From contig NC_134282.1 in the NCBI RefSeq assembly GCF_949628215.1, forward strand, positions 2,091,001-2,155,000: 64,000 nt of DNA, written 5' to 3'. The notes under the pieces were generated by a model, which saw nothing but the letters and a program-made list of their open reading frames with translations, was not told the DNA's origin and searched no databases. Shown here piece after piece: positions 13,217-24,070 of the stretch (position 1 is the first letter of the stretch; each line of letters opens with the position of its first letter). Source of the stretch: Phalacrocorax aristotelis. Its lineage: Eukaryota; Chordata; Aves; Suliformes; Phalacrocoracidae. Made by a program: the position numbers and the translations under genes.

Positions 13217-14702
13217 ACTGTGTCCAGTAGCAGAGGTGCGAAAGAGGTGCGGCAGGCAGTAAGGCTGACAGGGGTCCTGTTAAAGGTAGTATTATCACCC
13301 CGCCCTTCACCCTCCCTGTGACATCTGGCTGCTGCAGTTTTCCACCTCCACGTGCTGAGGTGGTATGCTGATGGGATTTTTAAATGTTAGAGGTGAGAGT
13401 CACTTGGATCATGTATAAAGGTGTAACTCAGCTCATGGGAGAAAGGAGTCTTCTTGTTCCCACCTGGGATATTTGATGAGACGTGAAGGCGTTTGGTTCC
13501 CAAATCCCCTTGGACCAGTGGAGCAGGCATGCGTGTATCCTTGGCGCTCCTTGAAAACTGCAGTCAGCATCTCCTCCAAGTCTTGTTTGCTGAAGGAGTT
13601 TTCCCACATGTGCTCCTCTCTGCTAGTAGCAAACCGGCAAGCCTTTCCATCCAGGCTGCCAAACAATGCTCGTTCAGTAAGTGATGGCCTTGGGACGCAA
13701 GCCCAGGAGAGGCAGAAGTGTCCCCAGCCAGTCCCCAGGCCTGGCTTACCCATTTCCTTTGAGCTGAGAACTGCTGGCTGGGCAGGAGTAACCCCCCCAG
13801 TCAGAAGACAACACGTTAGATGCGTGTCTCCCCTCCAGTGCAGCGGGGCCCCGTGCAAGCCCTAGAGCAGAATCTGGCCAAGGTTTTAAGGCTGAGGTCT
13901 TAAAACACTGTACAAAGGGGTGAGAACTGGTTTCAGAGGGACAGGACAATTGAGTTATACCGCTGAAGTCCTTGTGTATAAAACCAGACCTCTAAAGGAG
14001 CAGAGGAGCGACCCCTTTTTTTAAAGAGTCTTTTTGGATTATTCCTTTATGAGTGCTCCTTTTGGCCTGGTACGACATGGAGTTACACGGCAGGATGCTT
14101 TTTTCCCCCCTTATCTTTTTCTCTCAGAAAAAGCATCCGGCAATGCTGCCTTTGTGGCTGGTTAAAAGCTTGACATACCAACTCTGAATAATTGAGCCAG
14201 GTTAATAGTAGAACATCACTTACATGCCGCCCAATTACTTTTAATGGGCCTGGTTGGTACAGGTGGTTGGAGTAATTGCCATCTATGGATTTGTTCACAG
14301 AGCTGGTCACTTTATGAAGGAAAAGCAGTGGAGTAATTCCAGTACAATCAAATTTAAGCTACTGGTTTGCAAAAGGCTGTTATGTAGTTCGAAGGAGAAT
14401 ATTTTCTCCTTGTTATTAATGCAGCATTGCCAGCAGCATAGATAACTTGGTCAGGATTACCAAACCCTGCTGCGCAGGCAAGCAAGGACATGGTTTATAG
14501 TCAATCCAGAGGCTAGTTCCGACCAAAAATAGTGAAATCGTCCTGTTTTCCCCTTTCGGTATCATTCTGTATATTAGTTTTATTAATACTTGAGCATAAT
14601 ACATAGCTAGGTGTTATAACTAATTACAACTAGTTATATAATCACATCTTATTCTGTATTTACCCTCTTTTGCATTGCTGCTTGCCTGCATGCATGGTGA
14701 GC
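13217..14702. other. Non-coding stretch, no gene seen
   Basis: No recognisable gene. The part from about 13430 to 13870 is slightly GC-richer and carries overlapping open frames of 130-141 codons on opposite strands. These shadow each other, show no domain and lack convincing splice borders, so they are not called as genes. Confidence 0.5.
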
Positions 14703-14781
14703 TGGTGCAGGGGGTTAAATGGGCAGAAGACAGCCCTTTCTCCGTGGAGTTACTTTACTGCCCATTTAACCCCCTGAACCG
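14703..14781. ncRNA. Long near-perfect hairpin, candidate microRNA-like precursor or inverted duplication
   Basis: CAGGGGGTTAAATGGGCAG at 14708-14726 is perfectly complementary to CTGCCCATTTAACCCCCTG at 14758-14776. After one mismatch on each side the pairing resumes: three to four more pairs outside (14703-14706 with 14778-14781, including a G·T) and three inside (14728-14730 with 14754-14756, including a G·T). The terminal loop is about 23 bases. The size and shape are those of a pre-miRNA, although near-perfect pairing is also what a recent template-switch mutation produces. No mature miRNA I know matches either arm. Transcription and strand are unknown, so the ncRNA label is a hypothesis while the hairpin itself is certain. 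Confidence 0.4.
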
Positions 14782-15854
14782 AGTCTCTAAGAAGGTAGAT
14801 AGCAACAGTGCTGGCACAAGGCCGGTGGTAGGAATGGGTGGCTCAGGGCGTTGTGTGTGGGGAAAGGAGGTGCGAGGAGCCAAGTTACCTCATGTGATTG
14901 TAAGATTGTCTAACTGTGCCACAATGGTTTAATCTGGAAGGTTTGGGGATTAACAGGTGCTGAAAATTGTCAGCAATGGAAGTGTAACTGTTCTGGAGTA
15001 TTTGTACCTAGCCTGTGTGAGGCAAAGGCTACATCGCTGACTGAAAACAGCCTGAAATCTGTTAACTCCACACCATCCCAGTCAAATCATTGGAAGAGAG
15101 AGAGGCCCTGCAGAGAGCTGCTTGCCAGGGCAATGGATTTGCTCTCCTAGAAGTGCCCTGACGGTGGGGGGTGCAAGACTTGGCTGCTTAAGCGAGCACA
15201 GCAGTGACTGCAGGTGGCTGGGCAGGTTGCCGTCAAGCCAAAAGGGAACTGGTTACCCCACTGATGCATGAAGAGGCCATCATTGCAATTTAACACCAAG
15301 GTGAACTCGAAGGATTTGTAGCTGGAGACTGACCCAGTAGTGTAGTTGTAGGGCACCCAACCACTGGCCCAGCTGGCGATTCCACACTGCCTAAACAGCA
15401 GGAGCTGTGGTGGGAAGCTGGTCATAGCTGGGAAGGTGCTCAGAGGGATAAGGGCACTTACTCAGAAGGGTAAGGGCACTGAACGTCCCTGCTCTCCAGT
15501 CTGCACATGCTGCTAGCGTACTGGCAATCTGGGTGTATTTTTATGGCTGTTGGCCTTACTGCAGGGCAGCTCAGTGGAGCTAAGGACAGCTCTAGGCCAG
15601 CAGTGCTCCAGCCAGGCTTTAATTCTTCAACGCAAGGCCATTTCTGATTTGCTGTACTCGCCTCACTGACATGTTTTGCTGATCAATTTATTCACCGAGT
15701 GTGGCCCTTTGCACACCAGGGAGCTGTTACAGTGGGAAACAGATTTCTCTGTGAAGCTTTAAGTAAGATTTGTTTTCTCTTTTTTTGTTCATTTGGAAGA
15801 AGCTCTGTGCTGACATGTCAACATGTTTTTCTTCCATCTGTATGCGTTTATCCT
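14782..15854. other. Non-coding stretch, no gene seen
   Basis: No gene, RNA or clear transposon was seen. Short open frames on both strands have no recognisable content. Confidence 0.5.
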
Positions 15855-16000
15855 TGAATTAGAGCATCTCAGAAGCTGGAGAAGGGCAAAATCGTTTTAG
15901 CCCATCTAATCTATCCGGGAGGTCAAATACAAGATGAGCCACTACTATATATTTTCCAGAGTTCATGTTCCAGTTAATGTGCCGCTTCTAATATTTTGCA
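15855..16000 (-). mobile_element. Possible very old CR1-like LINE fragment
   Basis: The piece 'catctcagaagctggagaag' followed by 'agcccatctaatctatcc' and 'tatattttccagagttcatg' follows the order seen in the reverse complement of ancient CR1 3' ends ('atctagtccat', then 'tatttttcagt.ctttg'). Divergence is high and both borders are unclear. It could equally be unrelated single-copy sequence. Confidence 0.35.
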
Positions 16001-16589
16001 TAGAAGAACTTTTTTAGCTCAGTAGATCTCTTTCTCTTCAAAGGAGGCTTGTGATGGCCTTTGTCTCACTGCTCTCCTCGTAACAATAATGCCACTGTGC
16101 CACCCCCATTCATCTGTGCAGTATTGACACTTTCCCTTTCAAAATTAGCTTTCGATAAATGTTGACCAAGCCCAGTCAAATTCTTTGTTCTGCTGTTGTT
16201 CGTGCTTCCTACTGACAGAGCCTCTCATTGCATCTTTTTCTTTGCCTTTTAATTGAACCAGAAAATGTTATAGCCGTGGCTATATATGACTCTGTGATCC
16301 CCATCCTTGCCTCCATGGAGCATCAGGGGCTTGCAGGCAGTGGTTTGGTGGCTATTTCAGTTCCCATTCCCTGCTTCTGCCAGGCTGAAAGCATTAATTT
16401 ACGTTCTTTCCTCTCTGAACGAGTGTTGGAAGGCATTTCCACAATGGTGGCGTTTCATGGCCAAGTCTCATCACTGCTCCTGGTGGTGGGGGAGATGTGC
16501 AGATGTGGAGGCAGGGCTTCCAGTTCTTAGCAAAATCAATTCACCCTTAACCGACAGATATTCAAAAGGGCCCAATGGGGTGGAGTTGA
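16001..16589. other. Non-coding stretch, no gene seen
   Basis: No supportable gene or repeat. An open frame running through 16307-16789 shows no domain and overlaps a repeat-like segment, so it is not called. Confidence 0.45.
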
Positions 16590-16675
16590 GGGTTTGCACA
16601 ACTTTGGCCTTAAGTGATTTGCTCAGAGTCATCAGTGAACGAGTCTGTGACTGTCAGATTGAATCTGCTAACTCG
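16590..16675 (-). repeat. MIR/CORE-SINE-like fragment, reverse orientation
   Basis: 'ccttaagtgatttgctcaga', 'gtcatcagtgaacgagtctg' and then 'tgactgtcagattgaatctg' follow the MIR core read in reverse ('gttaagtgacttgcccaagg', 'tcacacag', 'agtggcagagc', 'gattcgaaccc'). The spacing fits, but roughly a quarter or more of the positions differ. MIR-type elements are ancient and always degraded in birds. Confidence 0.5.
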
Positions 16676-17964
16676 AAGAGAGAGTCGATGCCTTGCACAG
16701 CGTTACACACGTCAGCGCTGTGGTCCAACATTATAGACTTCAGTGTTACAACCCAGGTTTCTCCAGAGTTAAGGCTACAGGTTACGTGACAGCTGAGGAG
16801 GCACTTTCCAAGTCTAATTTCTGGATTTATACCCTCAGACTTTGCCTGTTAGTCTTTCAGCTCTGAAAGCACTCTATGGACTTGGATGACAGACAGTGTA
16901 TACGTTAACATACACTGTTTCGTATAGCATAAATATATGTGAGGTGAGGGGATGTCCATTGCAAAGAAGTACGAATGAACTCCATAGAACAGTGGAGCTG
17001 ATTGTACTCGGCTTCGTTTGGGAACAGAGATCAATGCAAATTAAATTTGTTCTCACAATAGCAGCAAGATCCCTGGGAAAGCAGAGAGGAGCTGGAAAAG
17101 GGCATTTTAGAAAAGACATTACAAAGTGATTTACAGAAGATTAAAGGATGACATAAAATACTAGTAACCATGAAAAGCCTGGAGGCTACTCTGTAATATT
17201 CTGAAGCAGGAAAAATTTACTCTTGGGAAGCAAAAGAGGAAAACAGAATGGAGGAATCAGTCTGTACTTAGAGGGGGCTGGATTGTAAATTCACTGCAAT
17301 CAACAGTAATTTTTCCACAACGGGTCAAGCCCATGTAGCTGTGTTGTAAGTGTTGCACAGGGATCTTAATGGTGCAGAAAATGGTGGAGGGCATCTGTGC
17401 AGTTCCTTTTAAAGAGGCAGAATATACTGTCCTTTGCTTTGCAGACAGGTATTGGGAATGATGGATCTCACCTGTCCCTGGGGACTGCCAGGTAACCGCG
17501 GGGTCAACAGGCAATAGTGAAGTTAGTTAAGTGCAATAATGTCATGAGGGTGAAAAGTGAGTTGGTGAAGGGAGGGGTTGAAATTTTCCTTCCTATTCAG
17601 TAAAATATTAAAGCCTCTTTACATTATTTTCCTCTCTGGTCGTCTTCTTTTCCCTTTTTTTTAAAAAATCCTTTTTGAAAGAGAGACCCAGAACACCCTC
17701 CGCTCCACATTTTCAAGAAAATCCCATGTGCACTATAGTTTTGTGATGTTTGACTATACTGTTGACCTTCCTGAAACAATCTGTTTGAAAAACCCATCTC
17801 CCAGGACCCACGATGTCCACGGTAGCTGTTTCCCAGCCTTCTCTGTTCACAGCAGCACGGGAGCGAGGCGCAACCTCAGATGGGCAGGTGGGGACTCCTC
17901 AGATGGAGAAACAAGAACGTGTTTCTCCACCTGAGAGCCAGGGGTTTGTTTATAATTGACCAAA
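16676..17964. other. Non-coding stretch upstream of the CpG island
   Basis: No exon or RNA gene could be supported. The sequence is AT-rich up to about 17780 and then rises in GC toward the CpG island. A pyrimidine-rich tract occurs at about 17630-17665. Confidence 0.5.
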
Positions 17965-18620
17965 GCCGCCGTCGTACGGGGTGATTTGGCTGCCTTGTGG
18001 GCTTGCTCCTCGCGCACCTGGTGGAGCTTCCCCACAGCTTGGGACCTGTGAGGCGCGCTGGGTCGCAGCCCAGAGGGGTTCAACACGGACGCCCCAGCTC
18101 ACACCTTGTGTGCTCCACAGAATGGCTCTCTAAGCCCAGAAAAACAAAACAAAGCAAAACATTTTCGCAGGGAGGGTTGCTTCCTGTGAGAAGTTTGGCG
18201 CTTCCCAGGAACCCCGCTCTGGGGCCGGCTCCCCTCACGACCCCGGCTCCCGCCCGCCGGCGGAGCGGCTGCCGCGAGATGGCGCCGTCCCCATTGCAAT
18301 GAGCCGCCTCCGCCGCCTGTGCCCAGCCCGGGCAGGCGGAGCGTCGCCAGGACCAATTTCTTTGTTTTAGTGTCGCTTCTCGTCAGCGCGGCCCTGCCCG
18401 AGCACGCCGCTCCGCGGCTGGCCCTGGCTCCCCCTCACTCAGGCCGGCCCCATCGCCCCGAGCTCCCCCCCGAGCGGAAGATGGCGGCCGCCGCCGGGCT
18501 GGCTGCTCTCTGCGGTGGGACAGGCCCAGCCGCGCCGCCATGGCCCCCAGGGCCACCTGGCTCCTTCAGCAGCAAGCCACCAGCACGAACTGCCTTTGGT
18601 GTGTCACCCGTAAGGGTTTA
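17965..18620 (+). promoter_or_regulatory. CpG island with housekeeping-type promoter elements
   Basis: From about 18181 to 18541 I count roughly 43 CpG dinucleotides in 360 bases of high-GC sequence, far above the flanks. Recognisable elements are an E2F-type TTTGGCGC (18194-18201), a YY1-type AGATGGCGCC (18277-18286), ATTGCAAT (18293-18300), CCAAT (18353-18357), and GGAAGATGGCGGC (18476-18488), which joins an ETS-like GGAAG to a YY1 site over an ATG. No TATA box is evident, as is usual for CpG-island promoters with dispersed starts. The plus-strand YY1/ATG arrangement favours transcription to the right, although divergent transcription is common at such islands. This is the strongest gene-related signal in the window. 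Confidence 0.85.
18481..18609 (+). CDS. Putative first coding exon of an unidentified gene
   Basis: The ATG at 18481 sits inside an AAGATGGCGGC element with A at -3 and G at +4, a start often used in YY1-type promoters. It opens a 43-codon frame, alanine-rich at first and proline-rich later (begins MAAAAGLAALCGG), running to a possible donor CCC|GTAAGG at 18610. Without splicing the frame stops at 18619-18621. A good acceptor, CTTATCTTTTAG ending at 18832, would continue this phase-0 frame for 25 codons to a TGA at 18908-18910. An alternative ATG at 18540 with context GCCGCCATGG opens a different 77-codon frame to about 18773. I recognise neither protein. The exon may instead be 5' UTR or part of a lncRNA. 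Confidence 0.25.
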
Positions 18621-21600
18621 GCAAGGCACAAGCCCAACTCTGTGCGTACAGCCAGCGCCCTCCTGGCGTTACTCGGGACAATTCCCTCAAAAGCCGCTGT
18701 ATCGGTGCCGAAGCTTTTTGTGAAAACAAATACATTAATAGTGTGGCCAACAACAAGGAAAGGATTGTACTAGAAGAGGCTTTGAAAGAATCTTGGGGAG
18801 AAAAAAAGATTCTCCGCTTTCTTATCTTTTAGCTAACAGCTTGGCCCTATGAAGGGAAAGCAAACGTAAACTTGAGAACAACTGACCGGTGGGCATTACC
18901 GCGCTTTTGAGGAAAAACGGATACTTTTGTGGGGTTGACAGAAAATCCCAAGTTAGCTGTGTAGGGGCATACAGACTGCCCATATGAATGCAGCATCAGA
19001 TTCACTTTCTTGCTTCCAACAAAAGACCGTATTCGTGTCAGGTGCCTTCAGAGGACAATACGCGTTTCTTAACAGAAGTTGGGTTTTTCAGCACTTGCAG
19101 ATTTCCTGAAGGTTATTGCTGCTCTTGCATTTTATTCACAGCTGAAAGTATCTGGATACTCTTATTGATAGGAACAGCTGAACCTTTTTTAGAGTCCTGC
19201 TTGTTTGGCCTCATAGTAATTCATGGCAAATGCGTCACAAATTAATTATGTGTTCTGGGAAACAAGATTTCCTATCATCCTGTCTACTGGTTGTTGCCAT
19301 TTAATTTAATTGGTGCACCTCTTGTTGATACAGTGTGAGACACAGTAAACCTTTACAGTCTCTTTTCCATTTATTTTTCATAAACATCTGTTAATGTCAG
19401 TTCTAATTCACTTCCTCCTTCCACTAAATTTTATTTGATCTGTGTCCTCATGAATTCCTTTTGCATGTTTATAACTGTTCTTGCCCTTCCTTGAAGCTTC
19501 TCCATTCCTATTTTATGATTTGTCAAAAGGGGGGGTTTAGTTGAGACAGCGGTATTAAAAACATTAAAAACACGGAGGTGGAAAGTGGGAAGGGCTGCTG
19601 TAACGCCGAATACAGATGGGAATGCTGCACAGGATAGGGGAGGTCACATCACTTCTGCCATAATAGTGGCAAGCCCAGATCTTGGTGCAGTTGCTGTTGA
19701 GTCCTACTGACAGTAGCTCCAAAGGCAGGTTGAAAATTTGGAGTGAAAAGCCACTAAAACATCAAACACCTTGGAAAACGTTATCTGCAGGGAAAACTTT
19801 CAGGGAACCTTACAAATTTAAGGAAGATTTGATCAGAGTCTTAAGCACCCTACAGAAAGGATACAAATTTGATAATAAAGCAACCTTCAATCTGCTAAAA
19901 TAAATGTAAACAGAGAGCTGAGGGCAGTCAAATGTAGATTTACAGTAAATTGCAAAATCCTAACAGGATAATTCACTGTCAGGGCAACTCTCTGACAAAT
20001 GTGATCTACCTAAAAATCCTGTAATTTAACATGGTTCTTCTACGTTGTCTGAGCGTCTCTGGTAACAAAAGGAATCAGAACTCTAAAAATACAGTTTATA
20101 AGACCAGCAAAGGCAGCCAAACAAACACTTCCAGGTGATAGGTGCAAAAAAGGAACAATCTGTCTCATGGGAAAAATATTTAGAACAGCTGAGATTAAAA
20201 AAGTGACCCTGGCCCAGAGGCTATTCCAAGATACTGGATGATTCTTCATGCAGCCAAGTTCCTTGGGAGGCTGTGAGCAATGTTTAGTGGGCATAAGTTG
20301 CAATCTGATTTCCTCTTGATAAAAAAACCACACATAAGCTCACACACTGTCAGATTACAGGTGTGCATACTGGAAATGAAAATTTCCAAATTTCGAAACC
20401 CAGCCAGTACTTTACTAAAATTCCTTATGATGATACAAATTCACCGTGGGATTTTACGCCCAAATGTGGATAACTGTACTAGGATGCTTGCTGATTCTCT
20501 TCCAACCCTATTTATCTATTCATCGTACCTAACTTGGCCTGAGGCAGAATGTCTCAGCCTTTCTCACGGGCAATGCCTGGGACTGTGGGGGACGCACTGC
20601 TTCTCAGCACAGCCTCCCCAGGCCTGCTCACTCCTTGGGCAACCTGGGGGATTTCTGCTGCGCTCTCATCTGCTCATGTATTTTTATTCTATTTGGTAAC
20701 ATGGGAAGGAAGCACTGGCAGCGTAAGAGCGGGAGGGAGGGAAGCAATATTGGATGATGTCTGTTATCCCAAATTACAGCAATGCCAGACCAGAGTGTGA
20801 GCTCTGATAATGAGCTTGTATGGGTGGTGCTGCTGAGGTGAAAAGTAAACCCAGTACCCTGATGGCTTGTACTCACCTCTTTCATGCAACACTGGCTTGG
20901 ATAATGCCTGCCCAGGTAACTTTCACACCTTGTCTTGCGAACTTTAGATCAGTGTTGCTGTGCAAAGGTGTCTGCTTGCAATTTCCACCCTAGAAGGGTT
21001 GCATTTTAATAAGGAGGAAACTGAATCTTGTAACCCAAGCTGTGTGTGTAGTGAATGAGTAAACTATGGGAAAACATGAGACACAGTAGCTCCAATATGA
21101 GAACAAACAAACCAACCTGATATTGACCTGCCCAGTCAAACAGGACAGGGTTTAAGATTCTTCTCTTGCTACTAGTGTAGAAAAACCTGACCAGACCTGA
21201 CCTAAATCCCTTTGGAACTACTATACGTTATTGCCCAATTCCTTTAGGTTTCTCAGCATAGGTGCAACTGGGTAGGTGGCTGCTGCCAGTGTAACAGTTT
21301 GGAAAGGGAATAAAAGACCCATTAATCCCTTGAAAAATCCACATGTGCTTTGCCTTGGGGCTCGACACTCAGCATGACCCCGGTGTGCGTCCTGTACGCA
21401 TGCAGAAACGTTCCTGCCTTTAGCCCTGTTTCCAGGAGCTCATTTCTCTGCTGGGCTCTGCCGGCAGCCTCCTGGTAGCCGTCGCCAGTGGCACTTTCGC
21501 TGAATGTGCCGTCTGCTGGCACCCTCTCTTGGGCCCTGAAGGTCTACCAAGGGCTAGTCAAGTCTTCCGCAACAGATTTTTTTTGGTAGCTTCTTCCTGT

Positions 21601-22767
21601 TTTTTCCCTTAGTGTTACCTGTTTCTCAACTTATTATCTCGAAGCTGATTGTTTCTAGCCCCTCCTTGAACCTGACACTCCGTTTGTGTTTTCCTACCAT
21701 GCAGTATTGCTACTCTGAATGTTTGAAGATTTGGGGTTCTGCTTTTAATTTTACTTTGCTCTCCCATTGCAACGTCCACCCTCTGGCATTTAGTTTTGAG
21801 GTATAGTTTCCTGTAAACCTGCTGCCTCTAAGCCTTGTTCTCACTGATCCTGCTCGTTTGCTCCAAGGAAGTGCTTTCTGTGTGAATCCTCCATCTGTGG
21901 GTGCAATGCACGTATGTGAGAGGTAGGGCACAGAGGGCAGGCACAGGGCTAATGTGAATGGGGCACATTCATACGGTTGGATTGCGTTTTTCTGTGGCCT
22001 TGGTCATGGGAATGGCAGTTTCAGTGGCTTATGTTGGATAACTTCCAGATTTGTCCCTTTGTGGGACTGAAAATGGCACTGAGAGGCGTCCGCATAGCTC
22101 ACGCAAATGCCATAAACATTTATATACAACTAATGCATTGAGAAGCCACAGCTACTGTATGGTATGTCCAAGGCATGGGCACTTATCCAAGACAGTAATT
22201 CTTTCAGCGCGCTTACTTCTTTGGAGCGATGATGATGAGGGATTTCCTTTAACATCTATAGAGGACACCTGGGCCTGCAATGTTCTTTTTAGAAAGGTTA
22301 TTTCAACAATAGCTAGATATTTTCTTGTCATTATACACAGTACAGTATCTGTTTCCAGAGTCATTGCTTTAGTAGAGAGCCATTTTATTGAAGTATTATT
22401 CATTGGTAATGGTCATATTCTTGCCACGTATTGCCAAATAAATATAACAATAAATGAGCAAATATTGCCACACATGTGAGTGTCTGAAAACCTACAGTCA
22501 CTGAAGGTTATGCGTGCAGATAAAGTGTAAAATAGCTGGACAGGAGCTTAATCCTGCAGAGAGCTTCACTTGCTGCAAGGGGTCTGTGTCCACGGGGGTC
22601 CCAGTGGGTGTATTTGTCAGTGGTGGGCTGCCAGCCTCTTTTGCAGACACAGGGCTCAGACCTGGCAGGAAGCAGGCCCAAAGGTGGACAGCACAGATAA
22701 AATGTCCCACATAAAAGTAGCCACCTCTCTGAATTTCAGACATATGGCCACGGGAGCTGCAGACACA
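18621..22767. other. Non-coding stretch downstream of the CpG island
   Basis: If the island drives a + strand transcript, this would be intron or transcript body. No second exon can be called with confidence; the acceptor-like CTTATCTTTTAG at 18821-18832 is the best splice signal. The segment at about 22300-22480 is AT-rich with dense homeodomain-like words, a texture seen in conserved non-coding DNA, but this is untested. Confidence 0.45.
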
Positions 22768-22792
22768 CCCACCCACCCCCACACCCACCCCC
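22768..22792 (-). other. G-quadruplex motif on the minus strand
   Basis: The plus strand carries five C-tracts (CCC, CCC, CCCCC, CCC, CCCCC) separated by loops A, A, ACA and A. Read on the minus strand this is a canonical G4 motif with very short loops, a type usually stable in vitro, and the plus strand could form an i-motif. It lies about 100 bases before the first copy of the local duplication. Whether it acts in vivo is unknown. Confidence 0.7.
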
Positions 22793-22890
22793 AGCTATCA
22801 GAAGCCTCTCCTGTGCCCTTCTCCTGTTCCAGGTGCATGTGCGACCCATTCCTGTAGCATCTAGGGATTCTGTTGTGTTGATGTCATGTT

Positions 22891-23018
22891 ACATTTTCTC
22901 CATTGGAGGCAGGAGGAGCTTGCATATTAATTATTAAGGCAAGAGAAAGATAGATACTTATCCCACTCAGCTACCCCAGCCTGGCTGGGGAACGTCAGTG
23001 CAATGCAGAAATCCTGAG
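22891..23018 (+). repeat. Local direct repeat, copy 1
   Basis: This 128-base segment begins 'acattttctccattggaggc' and ends 'gcagaaatcctgag'. It recurs in the same orientation at 23947-24070. By hand alignment there are 7 substitutions over 124 aligned positions (about 94% identity) and one 4-base length difference, with this copy having 'gatagatacttatccc' where the other has 'gatacctatccc'. It includes the AT palindrome TTAATTATTAA. The flanks of the two copies do not match, so the unit is complete as drawn. It does not resemble a transposon I know. Confidence 0.9.
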
Positions 23019-23946
23019 AAATGCAGCAGAAAAACACTTGTTTCACCTATCTTTATATGCATATTTATCTATAATATACAGATCTGGTATTCCTGTGCTT
23101 GGATAAAATCACATAAATCACTGCTTAGAATCAGGGTTTCTCTCAAGAGGCTGTTTCACGTTGTGGCCAGTGGAGCCCAGGCTCAGCTCTGTGTTGCTGC
23201 TTGTCAAGCATCAAAACCCCTTGGGATCGCTGGCCGTATGAGTTCAGGGTCTCCCAGCCATGGTCATACCTGGGCTGCGTTATGAATTACAGAACGCAGG
23301 CTCCAGGCCACCGGGTCTGTCCCTCTCCCTTAGGTGCTATAAATACGTTTTGCTCCAAGTCAGCGCTGTCTGCAGGAGTTGCAGGCATGTTCTGTAAATT
23401 GCTGCCCTTGCAGTAAGGAGATGTGTAAAACACGACGTTTGTCTGTGTGTCAGAGCAGTCCTCAACATCGTTATAGGCAGTTATAATTTCCAATCTGTTG
23501 AGCTCACATTGTACAGTAAAACACTTCACCAAAAAGGTAGCGCTTCTTTAGATTGTCTTCTGCAAACGGGCCATTTAGGATGAAATGCTGCATGAACCCT
23601 TGCATGGCGATGCTGTGAATTGCTAACAAAGTATATTCCCCTAAGTACCCTACGATACCTCAGATGGATGCATACCTCGGTAGATTGATGTTCTTTCCGT
23701 GCTTGCTGCCACACGAAGATCTGGCGTGTGGAGGTCACAGTTACCACCAGGCAAGAGATTCCCCATCATATGGAGGCGAACCAGCCCTGGGGAAATGTCG
23801 TTTGGTGTAACGTCCTTGGTCAGTGACCAGATGAGCAAACTTTATATTCACAAAACATCGCTCCTAACGTCAGAGCTTTTCTGACAATTTTCTGCCTGAC
23901 TTGTCTGGTGATAAACCGGACAAAGGCTCGCTTGGCGTGCTGGAGA
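23019..23946. other. Spacer between the two local direct repeats
   Basis: About 930 bases separate the copies. There is no tRNA-like primer binding site after copy 1 and no polypurine tract before copy 2, so an LTR-retrotransposon reading of the pair is not supported. No gene is recognisable; open frames on both strands are short. Confidence 0.5.
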
Positions 23947-24070
23947 ACATTTTCTCCATTGGAGGCAGGAGGAGCTTGCTTATTAATTATTAAGGCAAAA
24001 GAAAGATACCTATCCCACTCAGCTACCCCAGCCTGGCGGGGGAGTGTCAGTGCGATGCAGAAATCCTGAG
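23947..24070 (+). repeat. Local direct repeat, copy 2
   Basis: This is the second copy (124 bases) of the segment at 22891-23018, about 94% identical and in the same orientation, starting about 1056 bases after the first. Relative to copy 1 it lacks four bases in the 'gatagatactt' part and carries CpG in two places where copy 1 has TG or CA (for example 'ggcgggg' and 'gcgatg'). That could reflect CpG decay in copy 1. Confidence 0.9.

Noticed and set aside
22891..24070. Short LTR retrotransposon (the direct repeats as its LTRs)
   Set aside because: There is no tRNA-like primer site after the first copy, no polypurine tract before the second, no TG...CA ends and no internal coding remnant.
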